From Polaribacter cellanae (GTDB taxonomy: Bacteria; Bacteroidota; Bacteroidia; Flavobacteriales; Flavobacteriaceae): a DNA stretch of 64,000 nucleotides. The notes under the pieces were generated by a model. It made no database searches and was not told where the DNA came from. It saw only the letters and a list, made by a program, of their open reading frames with translations. Position 1 is the first letter of the stretch. Each line of letters starts with the position of its first letter. Shown here in pieces: positions 27,192-36,246 of the stretch. A program made the position numbers and the translations under genes. The DNA lies in assembly GCF_017569185.1 (NCBI RefSeq), contig NZ_CP071869.1, positions 2,284,001 to 2,348,000 of the forward strand, written 5' to 3'.

Positions 27192-27992
27192 ATTAATGGA
27201 TTATCATCGCTTTTTGGATGAAGCTGGAGATACTACTTTCTATGGTAAGGGAAAGAAAAACATTATTGGTCAAGATGGAGTGTCGAAAACTTTTATTCTT
27301 GGTATGATAAAAGTGAAAGACCCATTAGATGAAGTCAGAGATAAAATAAATGCGCTTCAGGATAAAATTGTTAGTGATGAATTTTATCACGTTCCAAGTG
27401 TTTTAAAGAAGATTAATAAAACTGGATATTATTTACACGCAACAGACGATTTACCAGAAGTTAGAAAGGAAATGTTTGACTTAATGAAAACAATAAATTG
27501 CAGTTTTGAAGCAGTTGTTGGAAGAAAAGACATTGAACGATATGAAACAAAACATAAGGGCAAAGAAGAGTATTTTTATGCTGATTTACTGTCTCATTTA
27601 CTTAAAAACAAACTCTCAAAGCACGATAAACTTGTTATGCACATTTCAGAGCGTGGAAAAAGTACGAAAAACCATAATTTAGAATTAGCATTTCTTAAAG
27701 CCAAACAAAGGTTTACTAAAATTAACGGAAACAAAGAATCCAAAACTGAAGTAGTTTTCAATGTAAATTATCCGACAAAGACCCATTACTAAATTTAGCT
27801 GACTATTTCTGTTGGACTATTCAAAGAGTATTTGAACGAGGAGAAGTTAGATATTATAATTTTATCAAAGACCAAGTGAAATTGGTAATTGACTTGTACG
27901 ACACAAAAAAATATGATGGGTGGAAAAATTATTATGACAACAGAAAAAATCCATTAACGGCTGAAAATAAAATAAGCCCACTAAAACACTAA
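27178..27992 (+). pseudogene. DUF3800 protein, frameshifted
   Basis: Frame one (27178-27792; better start ATG 27196) begins MDYHRFLDEAGD, the DUF3800 signature with catalytic-like Asp/Glu, and continues to VFNVNYPTK. A one-base loss near 27775 breaks it. The other frame carries on SDKDPLLNLADYFCWTIQRVFERGE then FIKDQVKLVIDLYD to the TAA at 27990-27992. DUF3800 has an RNase H-like fold by prediction. The unit is dead unless the shift is a sequencing error. Confidence 0.8.
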
Positions 27993-28467
27993 TTCCAAAT
28001 TAAATTTGAAATAACGACGTGGAGTCGACTTTCGTGTTTCGCAGACTTAACTGTTGCAAATATACAAAATATTTATGAATTTATAAAAAACGTATGCCAA
28101 CAACGTATATAAAAAATAGCTAATTCTGTGCCAAACTATTGTTTAGGTCTAATTTAAAAACATTATTTTAGTCGGAAAAGTATGTGTTTATTTACAGGCT
28201 ACTTTTCATATACAAAACCGTTATGCTATGTTATTTTTTTATGTATCTTTTAATTATTAATAGTATTAATATCAAAGACATAGTAGAAAAAATTAAAAAT
28301 TCAGTTAATTCAAAATAAAATCTCCATTCTTCATTAGTTCCAATAGTTGGTTTAAAACCAATGAGAGAGATGCAAGAATTTATAGATTTATTTATTTATA
28401 CCTATTAGAAGTCCTACAAATATCAATATATTTAAGTATTTTCTTTTAAAATCCATAAGAAATACTA
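27993..28467. other. Gene-free stretch
   Basis: AT-rich, with stops in all frames and no recognisable RNA. No repeat shared with the rest of the window was found. Confidence 0.4.
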
Positions 28468-29195
28468 TTAACAGTGTTCAGCTGCGCCTGACATTCCACC
28501 AGCAGCACCTCCTGTAATTGCTCCACTCGCAATAGATGCAGCTGAACCACCAACTGCTCCAATAGTACCACCAATAGCAGCTCCTATTCCTGCACCTTCT
28601 AAAGCTCCTGTCAGTATTCCTCCAATAGTGCCTGCAACACATTTACCCCAGCAAGACTACCAACCGTCACATTCAGATTTAGTAAGAAAAGTCGATTTAT
28701 TTACAGTCTGTATATTAGTTTCGTTCATCCAATCAATAAAAGCAGTTATAAAATCAATATTATCAACTAAAATTTGTTTTTCTTCAATTGGTATACTAGA
28801 ATTAAGGGCATCAGTATTCAAAATAGCTAAACTAGTTTTATATTCTTCTTTAGTTGAAAAACCATTAGCATTTTGGATTTGACTTGAAAATTCAAAATAT
28901 TCATCTGAATATTGTAAATTTTGTTTGTTATTCTTTGCTAAATAACTTGAATTAACTTCTACAATACTTAAGCCTCTGTTTTTTGATTCCTCAATAAATA
29001 ATTCTCCAAGTTTATCATTTGTTAATTTAGGATTTTTAATTGAAGTTTTTAACACTACATCAAAAGAAGTAATTAATTTTTTGAATGTTTTCAGAATTAT
29101 CAACTAAATCTATTTTTCGACATTATTTTCTTCGCTACAATAAAAGAAGGTTAAACTTAAAAGTAGCGCAAAAGTAAATTTTAATATACTTTTCA
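28468..29195 (-). pseudogene. Decayed lipoprotein with glycine-rich bacteriocin-like tail
   Basis: It starts at 29195 with a lipoprotein signal (MKSILKFTFALLLSLTFFYC). Two small frame slips in A runs (near 29110 and 29085) separate IDLVDNSENIQK from the 148-codon ORF 29103-28657. That ORF ends ECDGW at a TAG. The same frame continues after the TAG as SCWGKCVAGTIGG, a Gly/Ala-rich run of about 60 residues, ending GAAEHC and TAA at 28468-28470. The tail resembles class II bacteriocin or double-glycine hydrophobic domains. Three lesions indicate a pseudogene. Confidence 0.6.
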
Positions 29196-30386
29196 TTTTT
29201 CAAAGTTTTGAAAGACTTCTTAAATTTTGTAGTCTTTCGGTTAAACATAAATTTTAATGTAAATTTTCGATATTTAAATCGGCTTACTCTAATTTACATA
29301 GTGGCTTTTCAGCTTATACATACTCCACTTTTGGTAATTTGAGACCGTAATATACACAATCCATCAGAAGAGCAAAAGTAGGAATTCCTACTTTTCTGTT
29401 TTGAAAAAGGTAAATAAAGTCTCTAATCTAAAAGTTGCATTTATTAGTTGAATTTAAGCAATTATTTTTATGCGTTGTTAGCAAATGTTGTTTTTTTCAT
29501 TCTCCTTAGTTCATTAATTAAATCCCAAAATTCAGCTTTTGAGTAAGAATTCCGTAATTTATATTTTTCATTTTTTGCTCAATTTCTCAAACTTTCTAAA
29601 TTTCACGATTCCTTGAAAATTACGCAATTTTGTTTTTTTTGAGTTTAAGAAAATTCTCACGTTTTATAATTCCACATTTGAGTAAATTCCCACGCAAAAT
29701 CTTACGAGCGAGAGAGTGCTCAGCATTTTGAAATTCCTTTTTTGTGATAAAATCTATTAGTTTTAATTCACTATTTTTCAGCGTTTGAGTGAGAACAATA
29801 TTTACTAACATAAAATAACATGAGTTCGATTTAAGAAAAAATATAATTCTATTTTTTAATATAGATGTTTCGAGTTATACATTTAGAAAATGCAAATAAT
29901 TTTAATTATAGTCTTAATAATCAAATACATAAAAATTATAAAGCCTAAAAAACCTTAATTCTTATAAAGAGATTGTTCTAAATTTAGAATTTATTATCTC
30001 TGAAACGCAGTAAAGACAAGACTTACAGTAATAGTATCTAAATGTATAACTTAGATATTTTTTTTTGTGGCATTTTCGACGATAGGAGAAATCTCATAAT
30101 TTATAACTACAGTTTGTCATATTTCTCTTCCTGCTTCATAGGAGTGACAATGATTTTCAAAATAAAAATATTTAAATGACTAATAATTAATTAATAACAC
30201 ATCAAACTCACCTAAAACACGAACAAATTAAACCATTACAAGATTCTTTAAATCTTTGTAGAATATTATTAAAAAAGATATTTTTTAGTTTAACATAGCT
30301 TTAACTTCTTGTTTTCTTAAAAAAATGGCTTGATTTTCAACTTGGTATTAATTATTCTTACCTTTGATTTTTAAACACTATTAAAT
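29196..30386. other. 1.2-kb intergenic region at the border of accessory and core DNA
   Basis: It contains a weak 63-codon minus-strand ORF (29811-29620) that I do not support. It also contains a GTCATTTCGAC..GAGAAAT-like repeat at 30073-30099. Upstream of pepP is TACCTTTG at about 30359, a flavobacterial -7 element. Otherwise nothing was recognised. Confidence 0.5.
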
Positions 30387-31679
30387 ATGAAATACAATCC
30401 AATAGACTCTAAATTATTTATAGAAAACCGTAAAAATTTTGCTTCAAAAATGAAGCCAAAAAGTATTGCAGTTTTTAATTCTAATGATATTTATCCAATA
30501 AGCGCAGATAGTACAATGCCTTTCGAACAACATAGAGATATTTTCTATTTATCTGGCGTAGATCAAGAAGAAAGTGTTTTAATGTTGTTTCCAGATTGCC
30601 CAAATGAAAACTTACGCGAAGTTTTATTTGTTACCGAAACAAACGATCATATTGCAGTTTGGGAAGGAGAAAAATTAACCAAAGAAGCGGCTTTTAAAAC
30701 AAGTGGCATTAAAAATGTTTTTTGGTTGCAAGATTTAGAAAAAGTATTGTTTGAAATGTCTACCTATGCAGATACTTTTTACATAAACACCAACGAACAT
30801 TATAGAGCAAACGTTGCTACAGAAACTCGCGAAGATCGTTTTACAAAATGGTTGTTGGCAAAATATCCTGCACATTCTGTAGCAAAAAGCAATCCTATTT
30901 TGCAACGTTTACGTGCTGTAAAAGACAAAATTGAGTTGGATTTAATGCAACATGCCTGTAATATTACTGAAAAAGGGTTTCGCAGAATTTTAAACTTTAT
31001 AAAACCTGGAGTTTGGGAATATGAAATTGAAGCAGAATTGTTACACGAATTTATTAGAAACAAATCTAAAGGTTTTGCATACACACCAATTATTGCGTCA
31101 GGAAATAATGCCAATGTTTTGCATTATATCGAAAATAATAAACAATGCAAAGCTGGTGATTTAATTTTATTTGATACTGCTGCAGAATATGCAAATTACT
31201 CAAGTGACTTGTCGAGAACTGTGCCTGTTTCTGGTCGTTTTTCTGATAGACAAAAAGCAGTATATAATGCTGTAAACCACGTTAAAAAAGAAGCAACAAA
31301 ATTATTAGTTCCTGGAACCCTTTGGAAAGAATATCATATTGAAGTAGGTGATATTATGACAGCTGAATTGATAAAATTAGGTTTATTAGACAAAGCTGAT
31401 GTACAAAATGAAGACAAAAATTGGCCTGCCTATAAAAAATACTTTATGCATGGAACAAGCCATCATATTGGTCTAGATACACACGATTATGGACTTTTAC
31501 ACGAACCTATGCAAGCAAATAATGTATTTACTGTAGAACCAGGTATTTACATTCCTAAAGAAGGTTTTGGCATTCGTTTAGAAGACGATGTTGTAATTCA
31601 AGAAAAAGGATCACCTTTTAATTTAATGGGGAATATTCCTATTGAAGCAGATGAAATTGAAGAGCTTATGAATTCTTAA
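30387..31679 (+). CDS. pepP: Xaa-Pro aminopeptidase (aminopeptidase P)
   Basis: A 430-residue M24B metallopeptidase that removes an N-terminal residue preceding proline. It has a creatinase-like N-terminal domain (about 1-165) and a pita-bread domain (about 180-425). Metal ligands are visible: Asp in ILFDTAAEY and SSDLSRT, His in HGTSHHIGLDTHD, Glu in TVEPGIYIP and Glu in RLEDDVV. The length is normal. It is the first clearly core gene of the window and stands alone, followed by a terminator. Likely cytosolic. Confidence 0.93.
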   Translation: MKYNPIDSKLFIENRKNFASKMKPKSIAVFNSNDIYPISADSTMPFEQHRDIFYLSGVDQEESVLMLFPDCPNENLREVLFVTETNDHIAVWEGEKLTKEAAFKTSGIKNVFWLQDLEKVLFEMSTYADTFYINTNEHYRANVATETREDRFTKWLLAKYPAHSVAKSNPILQRLRAVKDKIELDLMQHACNITEKGFRRILNFIKPGVWEYEIEAELLHEFIRNKSKGFAYTPIIASGNNANVLHYIENNKQCKAGDLILFDTAAEYANYSSDLSRTVPVSGRFSDRQKAVYNAVNHVKKEATKLLVPGTLWKEYHIEVGDIMTAELIKLGLLDKADVQNEDKNWPAYKKYFMHGTSHHIGLDTHDYGLLHEPMQANNVFTVEPGIYIPKEGFGIRLEDDVVIQEKGSPFNLMGNIPIEADEIEELMNS

Positions 31680-31706
31680 AACCTTTAAAATCGAACACCT
31701 AAAGAG

Positions 31707-31768
31707 AGAAAAAACAAAACTTTATGTCTTTTTCTGATACAGATTTTTACAGAAAGTTTTGTTTTTCC
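31707..31768 (+). terminator. Terminator after pepP
   Basis: GAAAAAACAAAACTTT (from 31707) pairs with AAAGTTTTGTTTTTC (to 31767), with a 28-nt apical region. Confidence 0.6.
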
Positions 31769-31920
31769 TCATTCTTTTCATACAGTTTGTCTTGCCAAAA
31801 GCATCTCAACCAATTCTGCAAAAAAAATCCTTCTAGAATAACAAACTGATTGGAAAACTTTGCATCTCTGGGACTTTACAATAATTTTCTTTTTTAAAAA
31901 TAATTAAAAATTTAATAAAA

Positions 31921-31956
31921 GATAAATTTATCCCTTATTAAATTTTTGTACCTTTG
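31921..31956 (+). promoter_or_regulatory. Operator and promoter of the Rrf2 gene
   Basis: A perfect 12-bp palindrome GATAAATTTATC (31921-31932) lies where the -33 element would be. A flavobacterial -7 box TACCTTTG is at 31949-31956, 17 bp before the ATG at 31974. This layout fits autorepression by the Rrf2 protein. Confidence 0.6.
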
Positions 31957-31973
31957 TAACATAAAACAAATAT

Positions 31974-32408
31974 ATGTTTTCCAAAACGTGCGAATATGGT
32001 TTAAGAGCCGTAATTTTTATTGCTCAACATGCAAAGGCTGATAAAAAAGTGAGCATTACTGCCATTTCTAATGCGATAGATTCTCCACAAGCTTTTACTG
32101 CCAAAATTTTACAACAACTTACAAAACACAAAATAGTGCAATCTGTAAAAGGTCCTTATGGTGGTTTTTATATTAATGATACCAATTTAAAAACAACAGT
32201 ATTAAGTAATGTTGTTCAGGTTTTAGATGGCGATACTATTTACACAAGTTGTGGTTTGGGATTGCACGAATGTAACGACCAAAAACCTTGTCCACTACAT
32301 TTTAAATTTGTAGAAATTAGAGAAAATTTAAGAAAAATGTTAGAAAGTACCACCTTATTAGAACTTTCTTCTGATAAAAATATTGCAGATTATTATTTGA
32401 AAACGTAA
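31974..32408 (+). CDS. Rrf2-family regulator, NsrR-like
   Basis: 144 residues. An N-terminal winged helix (KTCEYGLRAVIFIAQHA, then ITAISNAIDSPQAFTAKILQQLTKHKIV) is followed by a three-cysteine cluster C-x6-C-x5-C (CGLGLHECNDQKPC, near 94-107). That cluster suits an iron-sulphur cofactor. Spacing differs from IscR and is close to NsrR-type sensors. The neighbouring NO reductase makes nitric oxide the likely signal. Its own promoter carries a palindrome. Confidence 0.85.
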   Translation: MFSKTCEYGLRAVIFIAQHAKADKKVSITAISNAIDSPQAFTAKILQQLTKHKIVQSVKGPYGGFYINDTNLKTTVLSNVVQVLDGDTIYTSCGLGLHECNDQKPCPLHFKFVEIRENLRKMLESTTLLELSSDKNIADYYLKT

Positions 32409-32420
32409 AAATTTATCAAC

Positions 32421-32444
32421 ATAAAAGATATAAAGGTCTTTTAT
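32421..32444. promoter_or_regulatory. Palindrome upstream of the cupin/NO reductase genes
   Basis: ATAAAAGA and TCTTTTAT form an 8-bp inverted repeat around TATAAAGG, 37 bp before the cupin ATG. It may be the regulator's site for the structural genes or a weak terminator of the regulator gene. Confidence 0.4.
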
Positions 32445-32480
32445 TCTTAAAATAAAAATAAATTAAAACTATATATAATT

Positions 32481-32819
32481 ATGATTACAGCATCCATCTC
32501 AAACAACATAACCCATAAGAAAGATAAGCCAGCAATAACGCTACTTATGGAAACAAACACTACAAAAGAAATTAGAATTGCAATGCTTAAAGGTCAAGAA
32601 ATGAAAGATCATGCTGCACCAAACCCAATTGTGGTAGAAATTTTCGAAGGCGAGATTATTTTTGGTGTAGATAATAAAGAATTTCAACTTAAAAAAGGAG
32701 ATTTAATAGCATTAAATGCAAACGAAGTGCACAATTTAATTTGTATTGAAAATGCAATTATTAGACTTACCATCGCAAAAACAGATTCCGTAAATAGAGT
32801 AAATAAAGTAGTTTCTTAA
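32481..32819 (+). CDS. Small cupin-domain protein
   Basis: A 112-residue single-domain cupin. The barrel motifs are MLKGQEMKDHAAPNPIVVEIFEGEI and FQLKKGDLIALNANEVHNLICIENAIIRL. Metal-ligand histidines are partial (His in DHAAP, His in EVHNL). It lies 17 bp before the NO reductase gene and is probably co-transcribed with it. Its role in nitrosative stress is inferred from context. Confidence 0.8.
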   Translation: MITASISNNITHKKDKPAITLLMETNTTKEIRIAMLKGQEMKDHAAPNPIVVEIFEGEIIFGVDNKEFQLKKGDLIALNANEVHNLICIENAIIRLTIAKTDSVNRVNKVVS

Positions 32820-32836
32820 CTTATAAAAATAAAAAA

Positions 32837-35056
32837 ATGAAAAAAATTTGGCTCGCTTTTATAAGCGTAATTGTACTCTCTTTTGCAGTATTAATTTGGG
32901 TAGGAACGGAAGTATACCAAAAACAACCTCCAATTCCTAAAAAAGTTATTGTAAAAGATACGAACGAAGTTTTCTATACCATAGAAGATATACAAATAGG
33001 ACAAAATGTTTGGGAATCTATTGGAGGCATGGAAGTTGGCTCTATTTGGGGGCATGGAAGTTATGTTGCCCCAGATTGGAGTGCAGACTGGATTCACAGA
33101 GAAGCCGTTTTTATGCTAGAATATTGGGCAAATAAAGACTTTAATACTGCTTACAAAAATTTAAATGTAGAACAAAAAGCAGCTTTAAAAGCTCGTTTGA
33201 TAAAAGACATTAAAACAAATACATACAACTCATCAACAAAAACAATTGTAATTTCTAAAGAAAGAGCATTCGCAATTAACAATAATATTAAACATTTTAC
33301 AGGTGTTTTTTCTAAAGGAAATGAAAGATATGCAATTCCAGAAGGTGCTCTAAAAAACAAAGAAAAATTGAAGCAATTAAATGCTTTTTTCTTTTGGACT
33401 TCTTGGGCAGCAAGTACAAACAGACCAGAAAAAGATTATACTTACACATCTAACTGGCCACACGAACCGCTAATTGATAACAATATTACAGATGGTTCTA
33501 TAATTTGGTCTGGGTTATCCATTGTGCTATTATTGCTTTTTATTGGAGTTTTAACTTATTACTACTTAAGAAATCATGAAAAAGGTGAATCTCTAACAAA
33601 ACCAGATTCAGACCCTTTAACAAACATGAAATTAGTGAGGTCCCAAAAAGCAGTTCTAAAATATTTTGTGGTAATTTCTTTACTAATTGGATTGCAAATA
33701 GTTTTAGGAATTATAACTGTACATTATACAGTAGAAGGGCAAGCCTTTTTTGGTTTCGATTTAGCACAATATTTACCTTATTCCGTTAGTAGAACTTGGC
33801 ACACACAATTGGCGGTGTTTTGGATTGCTGCAACCTGGTTAGCTACAGGACTCTTTTTAGCGCCAATGATTTCTAAAAAAGAAATGAAATATCAAGTATT
33901 TGGAATCAACTTTTTGTTTGTTGCGTTGTTAGTTATTGTACTTGGTTCTATGTTGGGCGAATGGTTAGGAGTGCATCAATTTTTAGATGTAACCACAAAC
34001 TTTTTCTTCGGACATCAAGGGTACGAATACATGGATCTAGGAAGATTCTGGCAAATATTTTTGGGAATAGGACTAGTTTTATGGGTTGTTATGGTTAGCA
34101 GACATATTTTATATGCGATTCGAAAAAATGATGAATCGAAACATTTATTAATTATTTTATTAATTTCTGTAATGGCAATTGGTATGTTTTTCTTCTCTGG
34201 TTTAATGTATGGAGAAAACAGTAGTTTACCAGTAATAAATTACTGGAGATGGTGGTTGGTACATTTATGGGTAGAAGGTTTCTTCGAAGTTTTTGCAACA
34301 GTAGTTATCGCTTTTATTTTCTCAAGAATGAAAATAATTTCTCCAAAAACAGCTGGTAGAGTTTCCATTGCTTCTGCTTCTATTTTTTTAGCGGGCGGAA
34401 TTATTGGTACTTTGCATCATTTATATTATTCTGGAACTCCAATTCAAGCAATTGCTTTAGGAGCAACTTTTAGTGCTTTAGAAGTGGTTCCATTAACTTT
34501 AATGGGTTTTGAAATTAGAGAAAACTGGAATCTTTTAAAGAGTAAAGAATGGATTCAGAAATACAAATGGCCAATATTCTTCTTTATTTCTGTTGCTTTT
34601 TGGAACTTCTTAGGTGCTGGTGTTTTCGGTTTTTTAATTAATCCGCCAATTGCATTGTACTATATTCAAGGTTTAAATACCACTGCTGTTCATGCGCATA
34701 CTGCTTTATTTGGTGTGTATGGAATGTTAGGAATGGGCTTTATTATTATCTGTTTGCGTTTTTATTCTAACAGAGTTTGGAATAGTAAAAAGCTAAAAAG
34801 AGCTTTTTGGTTGCTAAATATTGGTTTAGTGGCGATGGTAGTTTTAAGTTTACTGCCAATAGGAATTATACAGGCATATACTTCAATTACGGAAGGATAT
34901 TCTTTTGCAAGAGAATCGAATTTATTATACTCGCCAACAATACAAACCTTAAAATGGATGAGAATGATTGGTGATATTATTTTCTCTATTGGTATTTTTT
35001 ACTTCTGTTGGTTTACAATTGATGAAACAATTTATAACTTCAAAAGAAAAAAATAA
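32837..35056 (+). CDS. norB: Quinol-dependent nitric-oxide reductase (qNOR)
   Basis: 739 residues, the length of single-subunit qNOR, which reduces 2 NO to N2O in the inner membrane using quinol. It starts with a membrane segment and the qNOR N-terminal domain (QIGQNVWESIGGMEVGSIWGHGSYVAPDWSADW). About twelve more membrane segments follow. Haem/metal histidines are in RTWHTQLAVFW, HLWVEGFFEVFA, GTLHHLYYSGTP and TAVHAHTALFG. It follows the cupin by 17 bp under the NsrR-like regulator. It probably detoxifies NO. Confidence 0.95.
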   Translation: MKKIWLAFISVIVLSFAVLIWVGTEVYQKQPPIPKKVIVKDTNEVFYTIEDIQIGQNVWESIGGMEVGSIWGHGSYVAPDWSADWIHREAVFMLEYWANKDFNTAYKNLNVEQKAALKARLIKDIKTNTYNSSTKTIVISKERAFAINNNIKHFTGVFSKGNERYAIPEGALKNKEKLKQLNAFFFWTSWAASTNRPEKDYTYTSNWPHEPLIDNNITDGSIIWSGLSIVLLLLFIGVLTYYYLRNHEKGESLTKPDSDPLTNMKLVRSQKAVLKYFVVISLLIGLQIVLGIITVHYTVEGQAFFGFDLAQYLPYSVSRTWHTQLAVFWIAATWLATGLFLAPMISKKEMKYQVFGINFLFVALLVIVLGSMLGEWLGVHQFLDVTTNFFFGHQGYEYMDLGRFWQIFLGIGLVLWVVMVSRHILYAIRKNDESKHLLIILLISVMAIGMFFFSGLMYGENSSLPVINYWRWWLVHLWVEGFFEVFATVVIAFIFSRMKIISPKTAGRVSIASASIFLAGGIIGTLHHLYYSGTPIQAIALGATFSALEVVPLTLMGFEIRENWNLLKSKEWIQKYKWPIFFFISVAFWNFLGAGVFGFLINPPIALYYIQGLNTTAVHAHTALFGVYGMLGMGFIIICLRFYSNRVWNSKKLKRAFWLLNIGLVAMVVLSLLPIGIIQAYTSITEGYSFARESNLLYSPTIQTLKWMRMIGDIIFSIGIFYFCWFTIDETIYNFKRKK

Positions 35057-35146
35057 CGTTCTACCATTTCTGTTTTAAAATTACTGATTTTTTTCTATGT
35101 ATAAAAAAGAAAAATAGAGTATAAATCGTATTAATTATTTCCACGA

Positions 35147-35283
35147 AAAGAGGCTGTCTTAAAAGTAAATTTAGTTATCATTTTTAGCGAAGTAGAAAAA
35201 TCTAAAATATTGAAATTCAATAAATAAAATTTCTCCATTATAGTCGAAATGACAAATTCTAATACTTTTAAGACAGCCTCTTT
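35147..35283. repeat. MITE-like repeat, copy 1
   Basis: Ends GAGGCTGTCTTAAAAGTA (35150-35167) and TACTTTTAAGACAGCCTC (35264-35281) are perfect inverted repeats of 18 bp enclosing about 95 bp of non-coding DNA. A diverged copy in the opposite orientation is at 49020-49152. The interior contains a GTCATTTCGAC...GAGAAAT motif. The ends resemble insertion-sequence termini, so this is probably a non-autonomous derivative. Confidence 0.85.
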
Positions 35284-35356
35284 TTTATTAAAATTTATAA
35301 ATAGAATTGGTTTTATTTTAAAAAGTAACAGATTATAAGATATATTAAAAATATTC

Positions 35357-36244
35357 CTAAAAACTTCTTCCTGGAAATTTAGCAAAGAAAGTTTCGAAAC
35401 AACCTCTATCTGAAACGGTTACAAAACATTGTTTTTTATCTTTTCCTCCAAATGCAATATTGGTTACGTTTTTTCCTTTTAATTTAATTTCTCTTAACAT
35501 TTTTCCTTCTGGAGAAAGCATTACTACTGTTCCTTTTCCATATCTACAAACATATAGGTTTCCTTGGGTATCACATCGCATTCCATCCATTCCAAAGTCA
35601 GTAAACTTTTTAAATAGTTTCTTATTTGTTACTGTTCCATCTGAATTGATATCAAACACCCAAATATTGCGTTGCACAGATTCGTTTACGTATAATTTTT
35701 TTCCATTTGGACTTACCTCAACACCATTGGTTGTTCCCATATCTTTTTCCAATAAAGTAATTTTTTCGTCTTTTATCAACCATAAATTACCTGTATTGTT
35801 AGACCAGTTTGGGTCGCTTGCATATAAGTTTCCATTGGGAGCAATCGCTAAATCGTTCGGTTGATTCATTGTAGAATCTGAAGCATAAATGCGAACACGA
35901 TTTTCATCTTTTCTTACTTGTAAGATAGTATGATTCACATAATCTGCAATAAACATATTGTCGTTCTTATCGAAACGAATTCCATTTCCAATACTATTTT
36001 TTGGAAGTTCTATAAATAAGGATGCTTTTCCCTGTTTATCTACTTTACCAATAGTTCCTTCTTTTTGAAAATTAACAGCATATAAATTTCCTTTACGATC
36101 TACAGCAGGTCCTTCAATGCCTTTTGTAAAAAGAAATTCTTTTGTAAAATCGGTGCTTTTATTGCTTAGTTGTTCTTCTTTACAGGAGTAAAAAATCCCT
36201 AAAAGTAATAATGGGAGTGTTTTTAGAAAGGTTTTCTTCAACAT
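35357..36244 (-). CDS. SMP-30/gluconolactonase-like lipoprotein
   Basis: 295 residues with a lipoprotein signal (LLLLGIFYSC). A six-bladed SGL propeller follows. Repeats such as IEGPAVDRKGNLYAVNF, NGIRFDKNDNMFIADY, PNDLAIAPNGNLYASD, NGVEVSPNGKKLYVNE and DGMRCDTQGNLYVCRYG carry the metal-binding Glu, Asn and Asp positions. It sits 2 bp from the hexosaminidase gene, so it is in the same operon. The substrate is likely a lactone of an amino-sugar pathway, but this is inference. Confidence 0.88.
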   Translation of the reverse strand: MLKKTFLKTLPLLLLGIFYSCKEEQLSNKSTDFTKEFLFTKGIEGPAVDRKGNLYAVNFQKEGTIGKVDKQGKASLFIELPKNSIGNGIRFDKNDNMFIADYVNHTILQVRKDENRVRIYASDSTMNQPNDLAIAPNGNLYASDPNWSNNTGNLWLIKDEKITLLEKDMGTTNGVEVSPNGKKLYVNESVQRNIWVFDINSDGTVTNKKLFKKFTDFGMDGMRCDTQGNLYVCRYGKGTVVMLSPEGKMLREIKLKGKNVTNIAFGGKDKKQCFVTVSDRGCFETFFAKFPGRSF

Positions 36245-36246
36245 TT

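Noticed and set aside
28468..29195. Programmed recoding of TAG codons, since several TAG lesions occur in this region
   Set aside because: Neighbouring breaks include frameshifts and TAA codons, and the lesions cluster in decayed mobile DNA. Simple pseudogene decay explains them.
29620..29811. 63-codon ORF on the minus strand
   Set aside because: Low-complexity Leu/Lys composition, no signal peptide, no ribosome-binding or promoter context, and no recognisable family.
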